Numbered from the stretch's first letter, positions 34,912 to 47,836 are shown. The stretch: 64,000 bases of DNA from Hemileia vastatrix (GCA_030280995.1 JASXTE010000011.1:4236501-4300500); one strand, 5' to 3'. Numbers and translations are program-made. Notes: generated from the letters alone by a model not told the origin.

Positions 34912-36753
34912 TTCCAATCTTTGAAAGTACTTGGACATGTTGTATCTGGATTACAAATTTGTGTTGACCAGAATAAGGTGGCAGCAATAAAAAACATTGG
35001 TATACCTAAGAATGTAAAAGAAATTCAAAGTTTTTTAGGTATGTGTGGATATTATAGACAATATATAAAAAATTACCAATCTATTGCAGCTCCTTTGACA
35101 ACATTAATCAGGAAAAATGAGGCTTTCATTTGGAATAATAAAAGACAACACGCCTTTAATAAATTAAAGGAATGTTTAATGTCAGCTCCAATATTGGGAC
35201 TGCCAGATTTCAACCTACCTTTTATCTTGTACACTGATGCAAGTTTCATAGGTTTGGGTGCTTCTCTACAGCAGAAACAGATAATAAATGGAAAATTATC
35301 TGAAGTAGTTATCTGTTATATATCCAGAACCTTAAGAAAAACAGAATTAAGGTATGGTGCCACACAGCTAGAATGTTTAGCCGTGGTGTGGGCTTTGGAG
35401 AAACTTCATTACTATCTGGAAGACCAGAAGTTTGAACTTATAACAGATTGCAGTGCAGTAAAATCATTACTAAACATGAAAACACCTAATAGGCACATGT
35501 TTAGATGGAAACTTGCTGTAAAAGAGTACAGAGGAAGAATGACAATCACTCACAGAGCAGGAACATTGCATTCTAATGTGGATCTACTATCTAGAAGTCC
35601 TTTGCCAAATGATGCTGACAACCCAGCTTATGTACCTGAAAATGAGGTTATACATATATTTGGGATTTATATAGTGGATTTAGAAGAAGAGTTTATGCAA
35701 ACTATATTGGAAAATTATTCATCTGATAAAGATTTGTCTAAACTATCTACCATTCTTAATGATCCAACAAATGCCTCTATGAGTGCATTAATTAAAACCT
35801 TACCTCCAAAGTATAAAAATGCGTTGGAAAAAGGTAAACTATCAATTGAAGATGGATATATATATTACAGGAAAAAGTTAAGCAATGTAATAGTAATACC
35901 ACCTTCTATGAAAGAGTTAATGTTGAGTACTTGTCATGATGACATCTTAGCTGGTCATTTTGACTTTAACAAAACATTAACCAGAGTTAAAAATACTGCC
36001 TGGTGGATAAACATGAAAGAGGATGTACAAAAATACATTGAAACATGTGACTCTTGTCAGAAATCTAAGAGATTAACTGGGAAGAGAGCTGGGTTGTTAC
36101 AAAAAATAGAGCAGCCAAAAGCTCCATGGGAAATTATAAACATGGATTTTGTAACTGGCTTGCCATTAGCAGGAAAAGAAAGTTTCAATTCTTGCTGGGT
36201 AATAGTGGATAGATTAACAAAAATGTGTAAGTTTATCCCTACCCATAAAGAGGTATCTGCTAAAGACTTGGCATTACTATGGTGGACTAAGATGATGAAT
36301 ACTGCTGGGTTCCCCAAAGCCATAATCTCTGACAGAGATCCTAAATTTACTTCAGAGTTCTGGACATCTTTGATGGAAGTATCAGGTTGTCAATTAAAAT
36401 TGTCTACAGCAAACCATCCACAAACTGATGGGCTGGCTGAGAGGATGATACAAACTCTAGAAGACATGATCAGAAGATATTGTGCCTTTGGATTAGAATA
36501 CAAAGACAATGAGAAATTCACACATGACTGGGTAACATTAATTCCTGGCCTTGAATTTGCTTATAACAGCACAACTCATTCTGTAACAGAGAAGAAACCA
36601 TTTGAACTCTGGCTGGGATACGTACCAAATACCCCAGTAAATCATTTAAATAAATTACCAAGGTTAGATATACACCCTGATACTAAATCCTTTATTCATA
36701 TGCAACAAATGTGTAGAAATCATGCAGAAGAATGCATACAAAAAGAATTTTAA
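34912..36753 (+). pseudogene. Element E RT thumb, RNase H and integrase core
   Basis: In frame with the preceding segment. It contains RT connection KVLGHVVSGLQICVDQNKV, RNase H LYTDASFIGLGASL and ELITDCSAVKSLL, the integrase H2C2 finger (CDSCQKSKR), and a complete catalytic triad in INMDFVTGL, IISDRDPKF and TDGLAERM. It ends at TAA 36751-36753, where related copies have Glu (EYEKKRWDK). Confidence 0.92.
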
Positions 36754-37222
36754 TATGAAAAGAAAAGGTGGGACAAATCTCATAAAGAATTTGAATTCAA
36801 AAAGGGAGATGAAGTCCTCATATCAACACTACATTTTAACTTACAAGGTAATGTTAAATTAAAGGATCCCTTTGTAGGACCTTTTGTAGTAAAAAATGGT
36901 TGGTAATAATGCAGTGGAAGTCATATTATATGCTCCATATGATAGAAAACATCCAGTTTTCCCTATCTCATTATTGAAACCTTACCATGCAAATGATCCT
37001 GACTTATTTCCAAAAAGAAGGGGAAGGCCTAAAAAGCAACCTGGAAAAATTGTGGAAAAAGCAGAGATTGAAAAAATACTCAAGAAAAGAATCCTTACTA
37101 AAGAAAAAGGAACTGAATATTTACTGAGATTTAAAGGGAAATCAAATGAATTTGATAAATGGATACCTGAAAAAGAAATTTCTAATTTATCCACCCTTCT
37201 TAAAAAATTTAAACAGAAATAA
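36754..37222 (+). pseudogene. Element E integrase C-terminus and chromodomain-like tail
   Basis: After the stop the frame continues YEKKRWDKSHKEF to FVGPFVVK, then a frameshift occurs in the A-run near 36890. The shifted frame (36896-37222) reads MVGNNAVEVILYAPYDRKHP, the basic GRPKKQPGK linker and a chromo-like motif EYLLRFKGKSNEFDKWIPEK. The natural stop is at 37220-37222. Confidence 0.88.
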
Positions 37223-37402
37223 ATTTCTGTCCAACCAGCTGAGGGGTTAGAAAACCAGTACTCATAATATTTTATTATGTTTTATTTCTTTAGAGTACAA
37301 TCTTTAATGCTACAGATTTAATCTGAATACCTGAAAATTACAAATAAATAAATAAAATGTATAACTTATCATTTTTTTTATTGTTTTTTTTGGGTGGGCA
37401 AG

Positions 37403-38875
37403 TGTCAGCCTGTATATCCCCAGGACTGAGTAAAAAGTTCTTATAAGTTAAGTTAAACACATGAACTATACATGGGAACAATAAATGAGAGTACCCAAAC
37501 AGTATACATAAGTAAAATTATGATAATACACAAAAAATGCCATTATAACACCTTATATACATGCATATATCCACCTTTTATAGGTCTTATGTACTTAATA
37601 TTAAGTTGGAATATGTTAGGGTAATCTTAAGAACCTTAAGTATAAGGCTACATAATTTTTAAGTACACTTAAAGCTGTTATATTCATTGTTTTACGCAAA
37701 AAACAAGAAATGCGCTTTATTTCACTTAAAAGCTGACTATATGCGCTATAAAATTGAGAATATAGAAAATGCGCTTTGACAGATCAATTGAGCTCATTTA
37801 GGACTATTGATTTGGCTATTTAAAAGAATAAAAATAACACTTTTCAAATTTGGTGTTTTTTATGCCAGAAATGGCTTCTGTGTACTGGCCACATACTGCC
37901 TGCTTTTTTCCCATGTGAATAGCTTCATTTTTAGCAAAGTTAGCTTTTTCACACTATAGTTACCCCACATTCTACGCCCACTGTGGGGAAACACACTAAA
38001 ATAGGCGACAGGCGCTTATTTAGTGTCCTAGCTTAATTAATAGTGCATTGACCTTGTTTATATGCACTAATTTCATTAATAACCTCATTCTTGGCATCTT
38101 ATTTCATCACCACGCTTAAAATTCCCCTAATTTTAGTCAAGGATTTACCCGTGCAAGTGCCTGCCAAGGACTGCATGTAGTTACCCCACATCTCACACTC
38201 TGTTTTAAGTTTTTTGGTGGTTTCTCAGTCAATTTTGGTTATTTTTGGATGGGAATTTCACGTAGTATAATGTAAGGATTAGCCCCTCCATTTCTACAGT
38301 AAATCCCCCTTATTCTTAAGCTATTTTTAACCTTAAAAAGTCTCCTTTAGTCTTTTATATTATTGTTTTATACGCATATACTCTCTTTTTGTCTTTTTCT
38401 TTAATTTTGATGGATTTCCCTTATTATTACAGGATTTTGGTGGTTTTTACTTGTCTAATTATGTCATGGATCACTGGGGATGTTTATGGGCAGGTCTATT
38501 AAGGGATTTGAGGCGTCTTTAACTGTGTATTGGATGGTATATCAAGGGATTTATTGGGGAACTCAGTGTGTATAAAAGGAGGAGGTTTTTGGGTCTTGTT
38601 TCTACATTCTTTTTCATTACAATTTACACCATATAACCAAATCAATTACAATACACTTCAATTAGTAATTTTATAAGACTTTTGAGTAGTATCTGAATTA
38701 TTATAATCTATTTTTCTACCAACTAAAAAGATTGTAAGCCACATATAATCATAGTGAGAATTATATTACTGAGACCTTTATTCTGAATTATATTTTAATA
38801 TTTGTTGGATTTATACTTCAGTATTCATATAGGACCATTTAAATCTTCCAGACAAAGACTTTTCAAGCTATTTCA
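37403..38875 (+). repeat. Element E 3' LTR
   Basis: Begins TGTCAGCCTG, has TATAAAAGG at about 38573-38581, and ends CAGACAAAGACTTTTCA. It has the empty MITE site at about 38270. The right end could instead be four bases earlier. Confidence 0.9.
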
Positions 38876-38913
38876 TGTCCTTGTACTTGATCTTAGCCTG
38901 ACAAAATTACTAA
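38876..38913. other. Short filler between element E and the truncated LTR of C
   Basis: About 38 bases without similarity to either LTR sit at the junction. This is consistent with end-joining or an older rearrangement rather than a clean insertion. Confidence 0.55.
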
Positions 38914-39397
38914 TTTTTAGAATAAAACAGTAATAATATATTTTAAGTAAGTGTTTTAACTTGTTTAATACTTTGATGACACAATTAGCAATCAAAAAAG
39001 CGCCCAATATTATTGTTTAATAACATATGTAAGGTATTATTAAATATATAAATTTAATTAATTAATTTATATAAATTATAAGTTAATTTTATACTTAGAA
39101 TTATTATATATGTTTATAATTAATTAATTATTAATTTATATTTATTAAATACATAAAAATGCGCCATAATTTATAGAATATAATATTTATTACGCTTAAT
39201 TTAAATGTATATATAATTTATAAAATAATTAAATTAATATAATACTTATTTTATATATATTTAATAAAATACTTATATCATTTCATTATGCAATATAATA
39301 TTAATTTATATACATAATAAGCATATTTTTATGCCCTCTTTTGGTTCCAGTAAATTGAAATAACATTTACTGGGCTCCTGGTATAGCCTGGCTGACA
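38914..39397 (-). repeat. Element C 3' LTR, truncated
   Basis: It matches 47090-47836 (MITE excluded), from AAAATTACTAATTTTTAG to TGGCTGACA at 39397. The far half is missing at the junction with element E. Confidence 0.85.
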
Positions 39398-40830
39398 CTC
39401 CTTCACTCTAAAAAAAACAAAAAAAAATGCTAAGATTTTTTCTATTTTATACTTTTTTAACAGAGTAGGAAGACTAGAAATTTCTTTTCCAGGTATCCAT
39501 GCATCATGTTCAGATGATTTGTTCTTATATCTCAATAAATATTCAGTACCTCCTTCAGAAGTGATAATTCTATCATTGAGAATTTTATCAATTTCTGCAG
39601 TTTCTGTGACTTCCTGAGGGTTTTTCTTAGGACTTACCCTTCTTTTGGGAAATAAGTCACTGTTGGAAGTAAAAGGTTTAAGCAAAGAAATGGGAAAAAA
39701 AGGATGTTTCCTATCATATAGAGAATACAATACAACTTCTACTGCATTAAATCCAACCATTTTTTTAACAACAAATGGTCCCACAAAAGGATTTAATTTG
39801 TTGTTACCTTGTAGATTGAAATGGACAGTAGATATCAACACTTCATCACCCTTGTTAAATGTGTATTCTTTATGGGATTTATCCCATCTCTTCTTTTCAT
39901 ATTCAAAGGCTTTATCAATACATCTTTGAGCATGTTTTCTGCATAGCTGTTACATTTGCATAAAAGATTTTACACCAGGGTGTAGTTCCAACTTAGGTAA
40001 TTTATTATTGAGAATTTGAGCAGGAGTGTTTGGGACATAACCTAACCAAAGCTCAAAAGGCTTTTTCTCAGTGACAGAATGAACAGTGCTATTATATGCA
40101 AATTCAAGACCTGGCAATAGAGTGACCCAGTCATGAGTAAATCTGTCATTGTCTTTATATTCTAATCCAAAAGCACAATACATTCTAATAATATGTTCCA
40201 AGGTTTAAATCATTTGTTCAGCTAGGCCATCAGTCTGAGGATGGTGAGCTGTAGACAAATTTGACTCACAGCCAAAAATATCCATCCAAGATGTCCATAA
40301 TTCAGATGTAAATTTTGGGTCTCTATCAGAGATAATGGCTTTTGGAAATCCAACAATATTAAACATGTAAGACCACCATAAGAAAGCTAATTCTTTGGTG
40401 GATACATCTTTGTGGGTGGGAATAAATTTGCACATTTTGGTGAATCTATCCACTATTACCCAACAAGAGTTATGACTGTGTTTACCTGCTACAGGAAGAC
40501 CAGTGACAAAATGCATATTAATGATTTTACAAGGAGCATCTGGTGCTTCAATATGTTGCAAAAATCTTGCTCTTTTACATGTCAATCTTTTAAATTTTTG
40601 ACAAGAATAACATGATTCAACATATAATTTAGTGTCTTCAGACATATTAGCCCACCAAGCAGTGTTTTTAATTCTGATTATGGTTTTCTCAAGATCAAAA
40701 TGTCCTGCTAATATGTCATCTTGACAAAGTTTTAAGATGGTTTCTTTCATGGAAGGAGGAATAACTATGACATTGGTCAGTTTTCTCCTATAATAAATTT
40801 AACCATCTTCAATGGAAAACTTTCACTTAC
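39398..40830 (-). pseudogene. Element C integrase and chromodomain-like tail
   Basis: The integrase finger reads HFDLEKTIIRIKN and CYSCQKFKR. The first core Asp is replaced by His (INMHFVTGL), while ISDRDPKF and TDGLAEQM remain. Stops lie near 40204 and 39950. The tail shows VGFNAVEVVLYS, a weakened basic linker and EYLLRYKNKSSEHDAWIPG. The natural stop is lost and the frame runs on into the LTR. The His substitution alone would inactivate integrase. Confidence 0.86.
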
Positions 40831-41523
40831 TCAAAGCACTCTGGTACTTTGGAGGAAGAGTTTTATCAATGCTTGTATAGAAGCATTCATTGGATCATTC
40901 AAGATTGTAACCAATTTATTTAAATCAGAATCTTGATCATATGAATCCAAAATTAATTGTAACAGTTCTTCTTCCATATCAACTATATATATACCATGTA
41001 TATAAACATTATCACTTTCAGGCACATAGGCAGGATTGGAGTCATTATTTGAAAGAGGCAACCTTGACAGAATATAAACTTTGGAGTGAAAATTTCCAGC
41101 TCTATAAATAATTGTCATTCTTCCTCTGTACTCTTGAACAGCAAGTTGCCACCTAAACATATGTCTATTTGGTGTCTTTAGGTTCAAGAGGAATTTGACA
41201 GCACAACAGTCAGTTACCAATTCAAATATTTGGTAATCTAGGTAATAGTGAAGCTTCTCAAGAGCCCAAACAACTGCTAAACACTCTAATTGAGTGGAAC
41301 CATATTTAAATTCACTCTTTCTCAAGGCTCTTGAAATATAACAAATTACTACTTCTGAAATTTTATCATTAATAATTTGTTTTTGGTGTAGAGCAGCTCC
41401 AAGTCCAATAAAACTTGCATCTGTATAGAGGACAAAAGGCTTATTAAAATCCAGAAGGGCAAGGATTGGAGCTGAAATTAAACATTTCTTTAATGTATCA
41501 AAAGATTTTTGAGTATCCTCATT
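40831..41523 (-). pseudogene. Element C RNase H region
   Basis: It shows KFGSTQLECLAVVWALEKLHYYL-like residues (written here with the local variant KYGSTQLECLAV), ELVTDCCAVKFLLNL and FRWQLAVQEYRGRMTI, with frame changes at about 41330 and 41520. The upstream part with LYTDASFIGLGAAL lies at about 41385-41430. Confidence 0.8.
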
Positions 41524-42960
41524 CTATATATAAACCACATCCTTTCTAGTCAATTTGGGAAGTGGTAGGGCTATGACTTGATAATTTTTAATGTATTGTC
41601 TATAGTAGCCACACATACCCAAAAATCTTTGGATTTCTCTCACAGAAGTTGGTTCTTTTACATTTTGAATCACAGTAACTTTATTCTGGTCTACACAAAT
41701 CTGTAAGCCTGACACAACATGGCCAAGGACTTTCAAGGATTGAAAAACAAACTTACAATTTTTCAAGGACAAGGTCATATTAATTTCATCCATTTTTTGG
41801 AAAACTCTATTTAAGTGAATCATATTTTCATCAAAAGTTTTAGAAAAAACTATAATGTCATCAAGATACACCATGAGACATCCTTCAATAATCTCCTAAT
41901 GGAAGGTGTTATCCATTAATTTCTGAAAAACTGAAGGTGCATTTTTAGTGACAAATGGCATCCAAACATACTTATATATTCCCATATGAGTAGCAATAAG
42001 CAATAAATTTTGTGAATTTTTCTCAACAGGTATTTGATGATAACCTTTATTACCATCCAGACAACTAATAAATTTTGCACCTCGCATGGTAGCATGTATT
42101 GAATTAATTCTGGGTAAAAGATAAATATAATCAACAGTATAAGTGTTTAATGCTCTATAATCCCCACATAATCTAGCCTTATCTTTTCCATAAGAAATCA
42201 AAACTGGGGAGATGAAACAATAATTTGGGGTGAAATCCACCTTCTCAATGATATTCATTTTTAATAAGGTGGAAATATTATCTTCAATATCCTTTCCCTT
42301 TGTTGAAGAAGCAGGATATGGCTTTTTCTTAAGACTAGGACAAATATCATTCAAATTACAGGATGAAGTAATTTTCATTTTATCCTTAACAATTCCTAAG
42401 ACTTGAGAACCATGAGCAAAAGCCATAGGGAAAAATGTTATTAAGGCTATTATTGAATCATTCTGATCAACTTTTAATTGATCACCAAATGAAGCTGTTT
42501 CAATCTCAGACAATAATTCATCCATTTCCTCTGTTTGTCTACCTTTACATTGGATCAAAGAGTGACAAGATTTTAATAAGGGTGCAGAATGCTTCTTAGA
42601 AGAAGAAATTTTAAATTTTCTTTTCCCATTCAAGCCTGAGGTAAAAAAATTGTTTGCAGGATCCAACTGAATGCCAAAAATGGTTAAAATGTCATTTTCC
42701 ATGATAAACCAATTGCTTAAATTGTCATTTTTTATCACAACAAATTCAAAAATAGCTCTGACAAAATCACCATTATATTGAAAAAATACAGTGGTTTTGT
42801 ATTTTCCAATGGGACATAACACAGAACCATAACCTTTCCATTTTTCAGATGTTATGGGTAATAATTTGCATTGATAATCCTTATCCACAGAAGCTAGTGC
42901 TTTCTCAGACACTACACTTCCTCCAGCATCAGAGTCAAGAATAACCTCAAAATTTTTTTA
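41524..42960 (-). pseudogene. Element C protease and reverse transcriptase
   Basis: The protease active site reads LDSDAGGSVVS instead of DTGA and lies across a frameshift at about 42945. RT retains DYRALNTYTVDYIY, DGNKGYHQIPVEKN and YLDDIIVFSKTF, with a stop between the two open parts near 41895. MPFVTKNAPSVF replaces the usual MPFGPKNAPSVF. Protease and particle maturation would fail. Confidence 0.86.
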
Positions 42961-44926
42961 CCATTTATGATAACTGGAGCTCTCAAAGGTGATATTAAAA
43001 TGGAACTGTCAGTAATATCTTTAATTACTTCAGCATTTTCTACAGAAGACAAGTCAATATCACAATTATCAGACCAATTATCTAAATATTGGATATCATT
43101 TTCTAAAACTAGAACTTCCTGAGAATAATCATGGTCATAAGAGATATTGCTATTACAGTCACTGGAGGAATCATCAAGATCAGCTTGAGTATTTTCAGAT
43201 TCCTCAGATTTTTCAACAAGATGAACTTTCCTGTCACAAATATGTCCTTTCTGCCATGGTTTGTTACATTTAAAACAAGTGTTTGTTGCATATTTCTTTG
43301 GTGCAACTGGGGCAGAGGGTTTACCAGTTTTGTCTGGAAGTTTTGTGGAAGGCTTCTGTTGGTCATGATAAGATTTTAAAGGATAATTCCTTGGTTCATA
43401 TCTATGATTTAGTATAAATTCATTACAGATATTAATAAAGGAACAATTTTCTCTCACATGCTCAGTTCTTGCCACAATCAAATCTCTCAGAGAATTTGGA
43501 AATTTATAGAGAATTTTGTCTCTCCAAATATCATAATCCATTTTTGGATCCATTTCTCTAAGAATTTTTGTTATTTTCATGAGGAAAAAAATAGGTTTTT
43601 CAGGAGAGGAGGACATATATTTAGCAGTCTCATATAATCTCTGTTGAGAAAGTCTGAATTTTGAACCCCCAAATTGATTTTCAATCAATGTTTTCCACTC
43701 TTTCAAAGTATAATGTTGATTTTCCAATAAGAAAGATTCATACCACATTAAAGCTACATTGGAAAATAAAGAAGTTAATTTAGAAACAATCTCCACATCT
43801 GGCAATTTATAGGAATTTTTTAGATTATCAATTCTATGGACAAAGTGCTGCCAATCAGATGAAGAGTCACCATCAAAGGTGGGATACTGATCCAGTTTAG
43901 GCCAAATTTTCTGGCTACTGGGATGGTCCATCTTTTGATCAGAATTATTTAAGATTAATAATTCTTGAAGTTTTGACAGGTGTTCAGAAATTTCATTATT
44001 TACAGAAACAGCTGGTTCATGGCCATTAAAAGAATTTTTCTAGTAGCAAAAGATTTTACAGACTCATTGGTAGTTTGTTTAATGGCTGAAATATGGGGAA
44101 GAAAAGAGCTGCTTTTTTCATTCTCTTTTCCTTTATTTTTGTGCAGCTGATGGGAAGCATTTTTATCCACACCATAATGATTGATGGTTAAAGCAGAAAA
44201 TATTTCCTGTAGTTCAGACAAATAATTTCTTATCCTTGGAAGTTCAGACAGCTGGTCATTTATTTTTGCAAGGGATAAAACATTTCTGTCCTCAAAAATT
44301 GTGTGTTTGGTACTCAGAGCTTGGAAATCATTTTTCAGCTTTTTTAACTAATTGTGTTTAGACTTAATTTCACTTTTCAATGAATAATTCTCCTCAATAA
44401 GGGGTTTTAATTCACTCAAGGTTTTATGCAGATGAATATTTTTATCTGAGATAGCTCTGTGATCACTTCTTATTTGTTTTTGTTGTCTAAGAATAATATT
44501 CCAAGTTTCTTTGATTTTAAAGTAAGCTGTATCTTGTACAGAAGAGCTCACTTTACAATGTAAGTGCAAATTGTTAGATCTATTACTTTCATGTACTAAT
44601 ACATCTCTCAAATTTTTGTCTTTTACAATATCAAAATCAAGGGTATCTTTCAATATTTCCTCTGAAGTTTTCTCAAGCAAGGTATAGACTTCAGGGGAAA
44701 CAGAATCATTATTAATTGTAAGAGAAGGATTAATTAAAGAAGTGGAAGTCAAATGTAAAGGTTCATCAAATGGTAATTTAATAATTACATCATTAGGGCT
44801 ACTCATTATAAGAAGTTGTCTCTTTATGGGTTTAACTGTTCTTTCACCATGATCCACAATATTACCTGTGGAAGAAGATTTGTTATTATACATACCAACA
44901 TGTTTATCAAAAAAATTACTTACCAT
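42961..44926 (-). pseudogene. Element C ORF2 gag and nucleocapsid
   Basis: Starts at ATG 44926 (MVSNFFDKHVG), within CCATGGTAAGTAA. A coiled-coil stretch with stops near 44346 and 44222 follows. The capsid runs from about 43931 (KLDQYPTFDGDSSSDWQHF) through QFGGSKFRLSQQRLYE. The zinc knuckle CFKCNKPWQKGHIC at about 43230-43275 is intact. Confidence 0.82.
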
Positions 44927-45582
44927 GGCAAGGGAGGAAATTTCCCCTGTTCCTTCTTTCTTCTGCCTCCCTCTGATAAGGATGGTCCTGAGGAGATGGA
45001 TGGTAGGTTGGTGTCCTGGATGGGGCAGGGTGTTGAGCTGCTGGCTGCTGAACATTCTGTTGGTAATGGCTCATCAGGTAGTTCCATTTCCACCGTTCCA
45101 CTTGCAAAGTGCTTTAATTTTGAGTGAAAGAGCTGGGTGTCTGATGGGGCTGAGGTTGAGTCTGAGGCTGAGACTGAGAGGCTGGGAAAGGAGGAGGTTG
45201 AACCTGCTTGTGATTTAATAGCTCCTGCACCTGTTTCCAGAGTGTGTCTACTCTTGCCTTGTATTTCATGCTTTCTGCCTTCAGTTTTTTTATGTGGCTG
45301 GAAAGGTTGTTTATTTTTTGTCTCAGAGGGATCTTTTTTATTCTTATACCCTTTAGAGGATTTTCCTGATTTATCTGAGGTTTTACTTCTTTCAGAGTAG
45401 TTTGGTGAGGGGGGTTTGCCACTTCTCCTGACATTTCTATGTCCTGAAGGGTATGAAGGTTGTTTTTCAGCTGAAGAATTCTTGAAAGTTAATTTTGAAG
45501 AACCTACAGATTCATTATCAACATCCACTTAAATTTCATCCACATGCAGATTATCAATGCTGTTTTCCAAACTACTGGACAT
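44916..45582 (-). pseudogene. Element C ORF1
   Basis: Starts at 45582 (MSSSLENSIDNLHVDEI), with a stop at codon 18. Then come HRNVRRSGKPPSPN, a coil (INNLSSHIKKLKAESMKYKA), a Gln/Pro-rich linker and the conserved ERWKWNYL...DHPYQRE block. Stop and frame changes split it. The WKW frame ends CHGK-stop at 44916, eight bases beyond the ORF2 start. Function unrecognised. Confidence 0.62.
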
Positions 45583-46262
45583 TAAAACTGTGAAAAAAAA
45601 AATCAAAACGATTTTAATGATTCAAATTAGTATTTTAAAAATAAAAAAGTAATCAAATGATTTTAAAAAAAAATTAAAATGAAAATTTTATTTAAAAATC
45701 AGTTAATTAACAAAAAATGTAATACAAAAAAAATATGTAATTACAAATTATTTTATTAAGAAATAACAATAATTATAATGGGACCAACCAAAAAGGTATA
45801 ATAAGTCAACCAAAAAATAATTAATACTAAAAAATATATTGGTAATATTGGGACTAAGCACTGAGTACTATTATGGTCAACCAATAAATCAAAAAAAATT
45901 CTAAAAAGTTAAGTCAATAATTTATTAAAAATTTTAATGATCCTCTAGGACTAAGAGTATAACTCTGTTATGGTCAACTAGAAAAAAAAATTTAAAAAAA
46001 AGATCACTTACACTCAGTGATTCAGCAATTAAGCCAAAATCACTGTAATTACAATAGAAATTTAATAATATAATTGAGAGGTGAAAAGTTTTACTTACTA
46101 TAGTGATCAATAAATCACTTAAAAATATAATCTTATATAAACCAAAAAGTTTGAACCCAAGTTCAAAACATGGTAGCAGCAAAAATTTTCTTTTTGCTTT
46201 AGGTGGTCCGTGTGTTATGTTGTTTGTCAAAAGGTGTTGTATTGTTTGAAAGGGCCTCCAAT
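45583..46262 (-). other. Element C 5' leader and primer-binding site
   Basis: Untranslated leader. Next to the LTR (46262 downwards) the minus strand reads AT-TGGAGGCCCTTTC, a primer-binding-site candidate. The leader matches the leader of D (49722-50418). Confidence 0.6.
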
Positions 46263-47836
46263 TGTCCGCAGGTTGTCTAGAAGAAGGAGAAGAAGGAGAA
46301 GAAAATAGAAAGGAATAGCAGCAAATAGGAATAAGGGAGTATAAAAAGGAAATGATAATAATGAAAATTTATAAATTTAAGAAAATAAGAAAAAGAAATA
46401 AAGAAATGCAATGACACTTTATGAGGAGAGACACAATAGAGAGGTTTAATTTATTTATAAAATTTTTATTTTAAGTAAGTCAAATTTTCTGTGTGGCTAA
46501 CAATTATTATTACTAATAAACTTAAGGCACCCTTTAATTAATTATTTAATATTTAAATTAGAATTCTAATACTAATAAAATAACAAATAAAATGTTTGTA
46601 TATATTTTAAAATATTTTAGAATGTGAGTAATAAGTGATCAGGCTACAGGGGGTTACCCAAGACCTTTATATAGGCAAGGGGCCCTCTGAAGCCCCACAT
46701 TAATGCATATAGAATTAAAAAATAGAATAAAAATAACATGTAACAAAATATGAGTAAGTGCAAGGGAACCTGTGAAACAATTAACTAACACACATTAGTT
46801 AGAGCCTAAAATTCCCCAAATTAATCCCAAAAATTTACAATAAATTTAGGAAGTAATTAAATAAGTTTGAGAAACAATAAAAAAGTATTTTAATTTAAAA
46901 CATGTCTGATAACTCTTTTAAAGAAACTAATTTTAAGTGAAACATAAAAAGGAACTTATTTTAACACATAAAAATAGTGTAATTAATTAATTTAGTATAA
47001 AACATGAGTAATTAATTATTTTAACTACTTTTATTAGTGTAACAAGTATTTTAAGTTAAAACAAATACTTATTATAACAAAATTACTAATTTTTAGAATA
47101 AAACATTAATAATTTATTTAATAAAGTGTTTTGACTTGTTTAATACTTTGATGACACAATTATGAATCAAAAAAGAGCCCAATATTATTGTTTAATAATA
47201 TATGTAAGGCTTTATTTAATATATAGATTTAATTAATTAATTTAATTACCTTATAAGTTAATTTTAAACTTATAATTATAATATATGTTTATAATTAATT
47301 AATTATTAAGTTATATTTATTAAATACATAAAAATGCACCATAGCTTATAGAATATAAAATGTATCATTCTTAATTTAAATGTATAAATAATTTTCATAA
47401 TAATGAAATGAATATAATACTTATTTTACTTATATTTAATAAGATACTTATATAATTATAATATCAACACACAATATGGGGGGAGGACTTGCTAGTGAGT
47501 CCACAACCTTGAACCCAAACTCAACTCAGATTGAACACAAATTGATCTAGTGATAAAGGAACCATAAAATCAGGGATGAAAACCGCTCAGCAGAAAATTT
47601 TTAGGTGGGTCTTCAAGTAGAGTTCAGTATGGGTTCAGTATGAGTTTAGTCTGAGTTCCATCTGAGTACCATCTGAGTTCAGGTTGAGGACTTTCTAGCA
47701 AGTCCACCCCCTATATTGTGTAGTGTATGTAATAGAATATTAATTTATATACATAACATGCATATTTTTAAGCCCTCTTTCAGGTCCAATAAATTAACAT
47801 AACAATTACTGGGCTCCTGGTACAGCCTGGCTGACA
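46263..47836 (-). repeat. Element C 5' LTR (contains a MITE)
   Basis: It runs from TGTCCGCAGG at 46263 to CTGACA at 47836. The TATA-like CCTATATAAAGG lies near 46667-46678 on the minus strand. A 261-bp MITE interrupts it at 47465-47725. Confidence 0.86.
47465..47725. mobile_element. CACTA-like MITE, copy d (complete, 261 bp)
   Basis: Inverted relative to copy c. Read from the right its end is CACTACACAATATAGGGGG; TAT flanks both sides (47462-47464 and 47726-47728). Palindromes near both ends have point changes (CTTGCTAGTGAG and CTTTCTAGCAAG). AGTTCAGTATG and GAGTTCCATCTG subterminal repeats are present. Confidence 0.9.

Larger units (their letters stand above)
29041..38875 (+). mobile_element. 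Ty3/gypsy chromovirus E, most intact copy
   Basis: Two closely matching LTRs (29041-30775 including a MITE; 37403-38875) flank ORF1 and a gag-pol ORF2. Directly after the 5' LTR comes AT-TGGGGACCTTTC, a probable primer-binding site. GGGTGGGCAAG precedes the 3' LTR. The polyprotein has three in-frame stops, one frameshift and one lost RT catalytic residue. The 5 bp on either side of the element (ATAGG and AGCTA) do not match, so the target duplication is missing and at least one flank has been rearranged. Confidence 0.92.
38914..47836 (-). mobile_element. Ty3/gypsy chromovirus C, 3' LTR truncated
   Basis: A minus-strand element with a full 5' LTR on the right (46263-47836, including a MITE) and only the last ~484 bases of its 3' LTR on the left. 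The internal part encodes ORF1, gag, PR, RT, RNase H, IN and chromo tail with many breaks. On the right its LTR ends CTGACA and is followed at once by the gag of element D, so C was inserted in D. The left target duplication has been lost with the LTR. Confidence 0.9.

Noticed and set aside
38893..38908. ACTTGATCTTAGCC, identical to 14 bases of the reverse complement of U2 snRNA
   Set aside because: The match stops on both sides and no further U2 sequence is present; too short to call a snRNA fragment.
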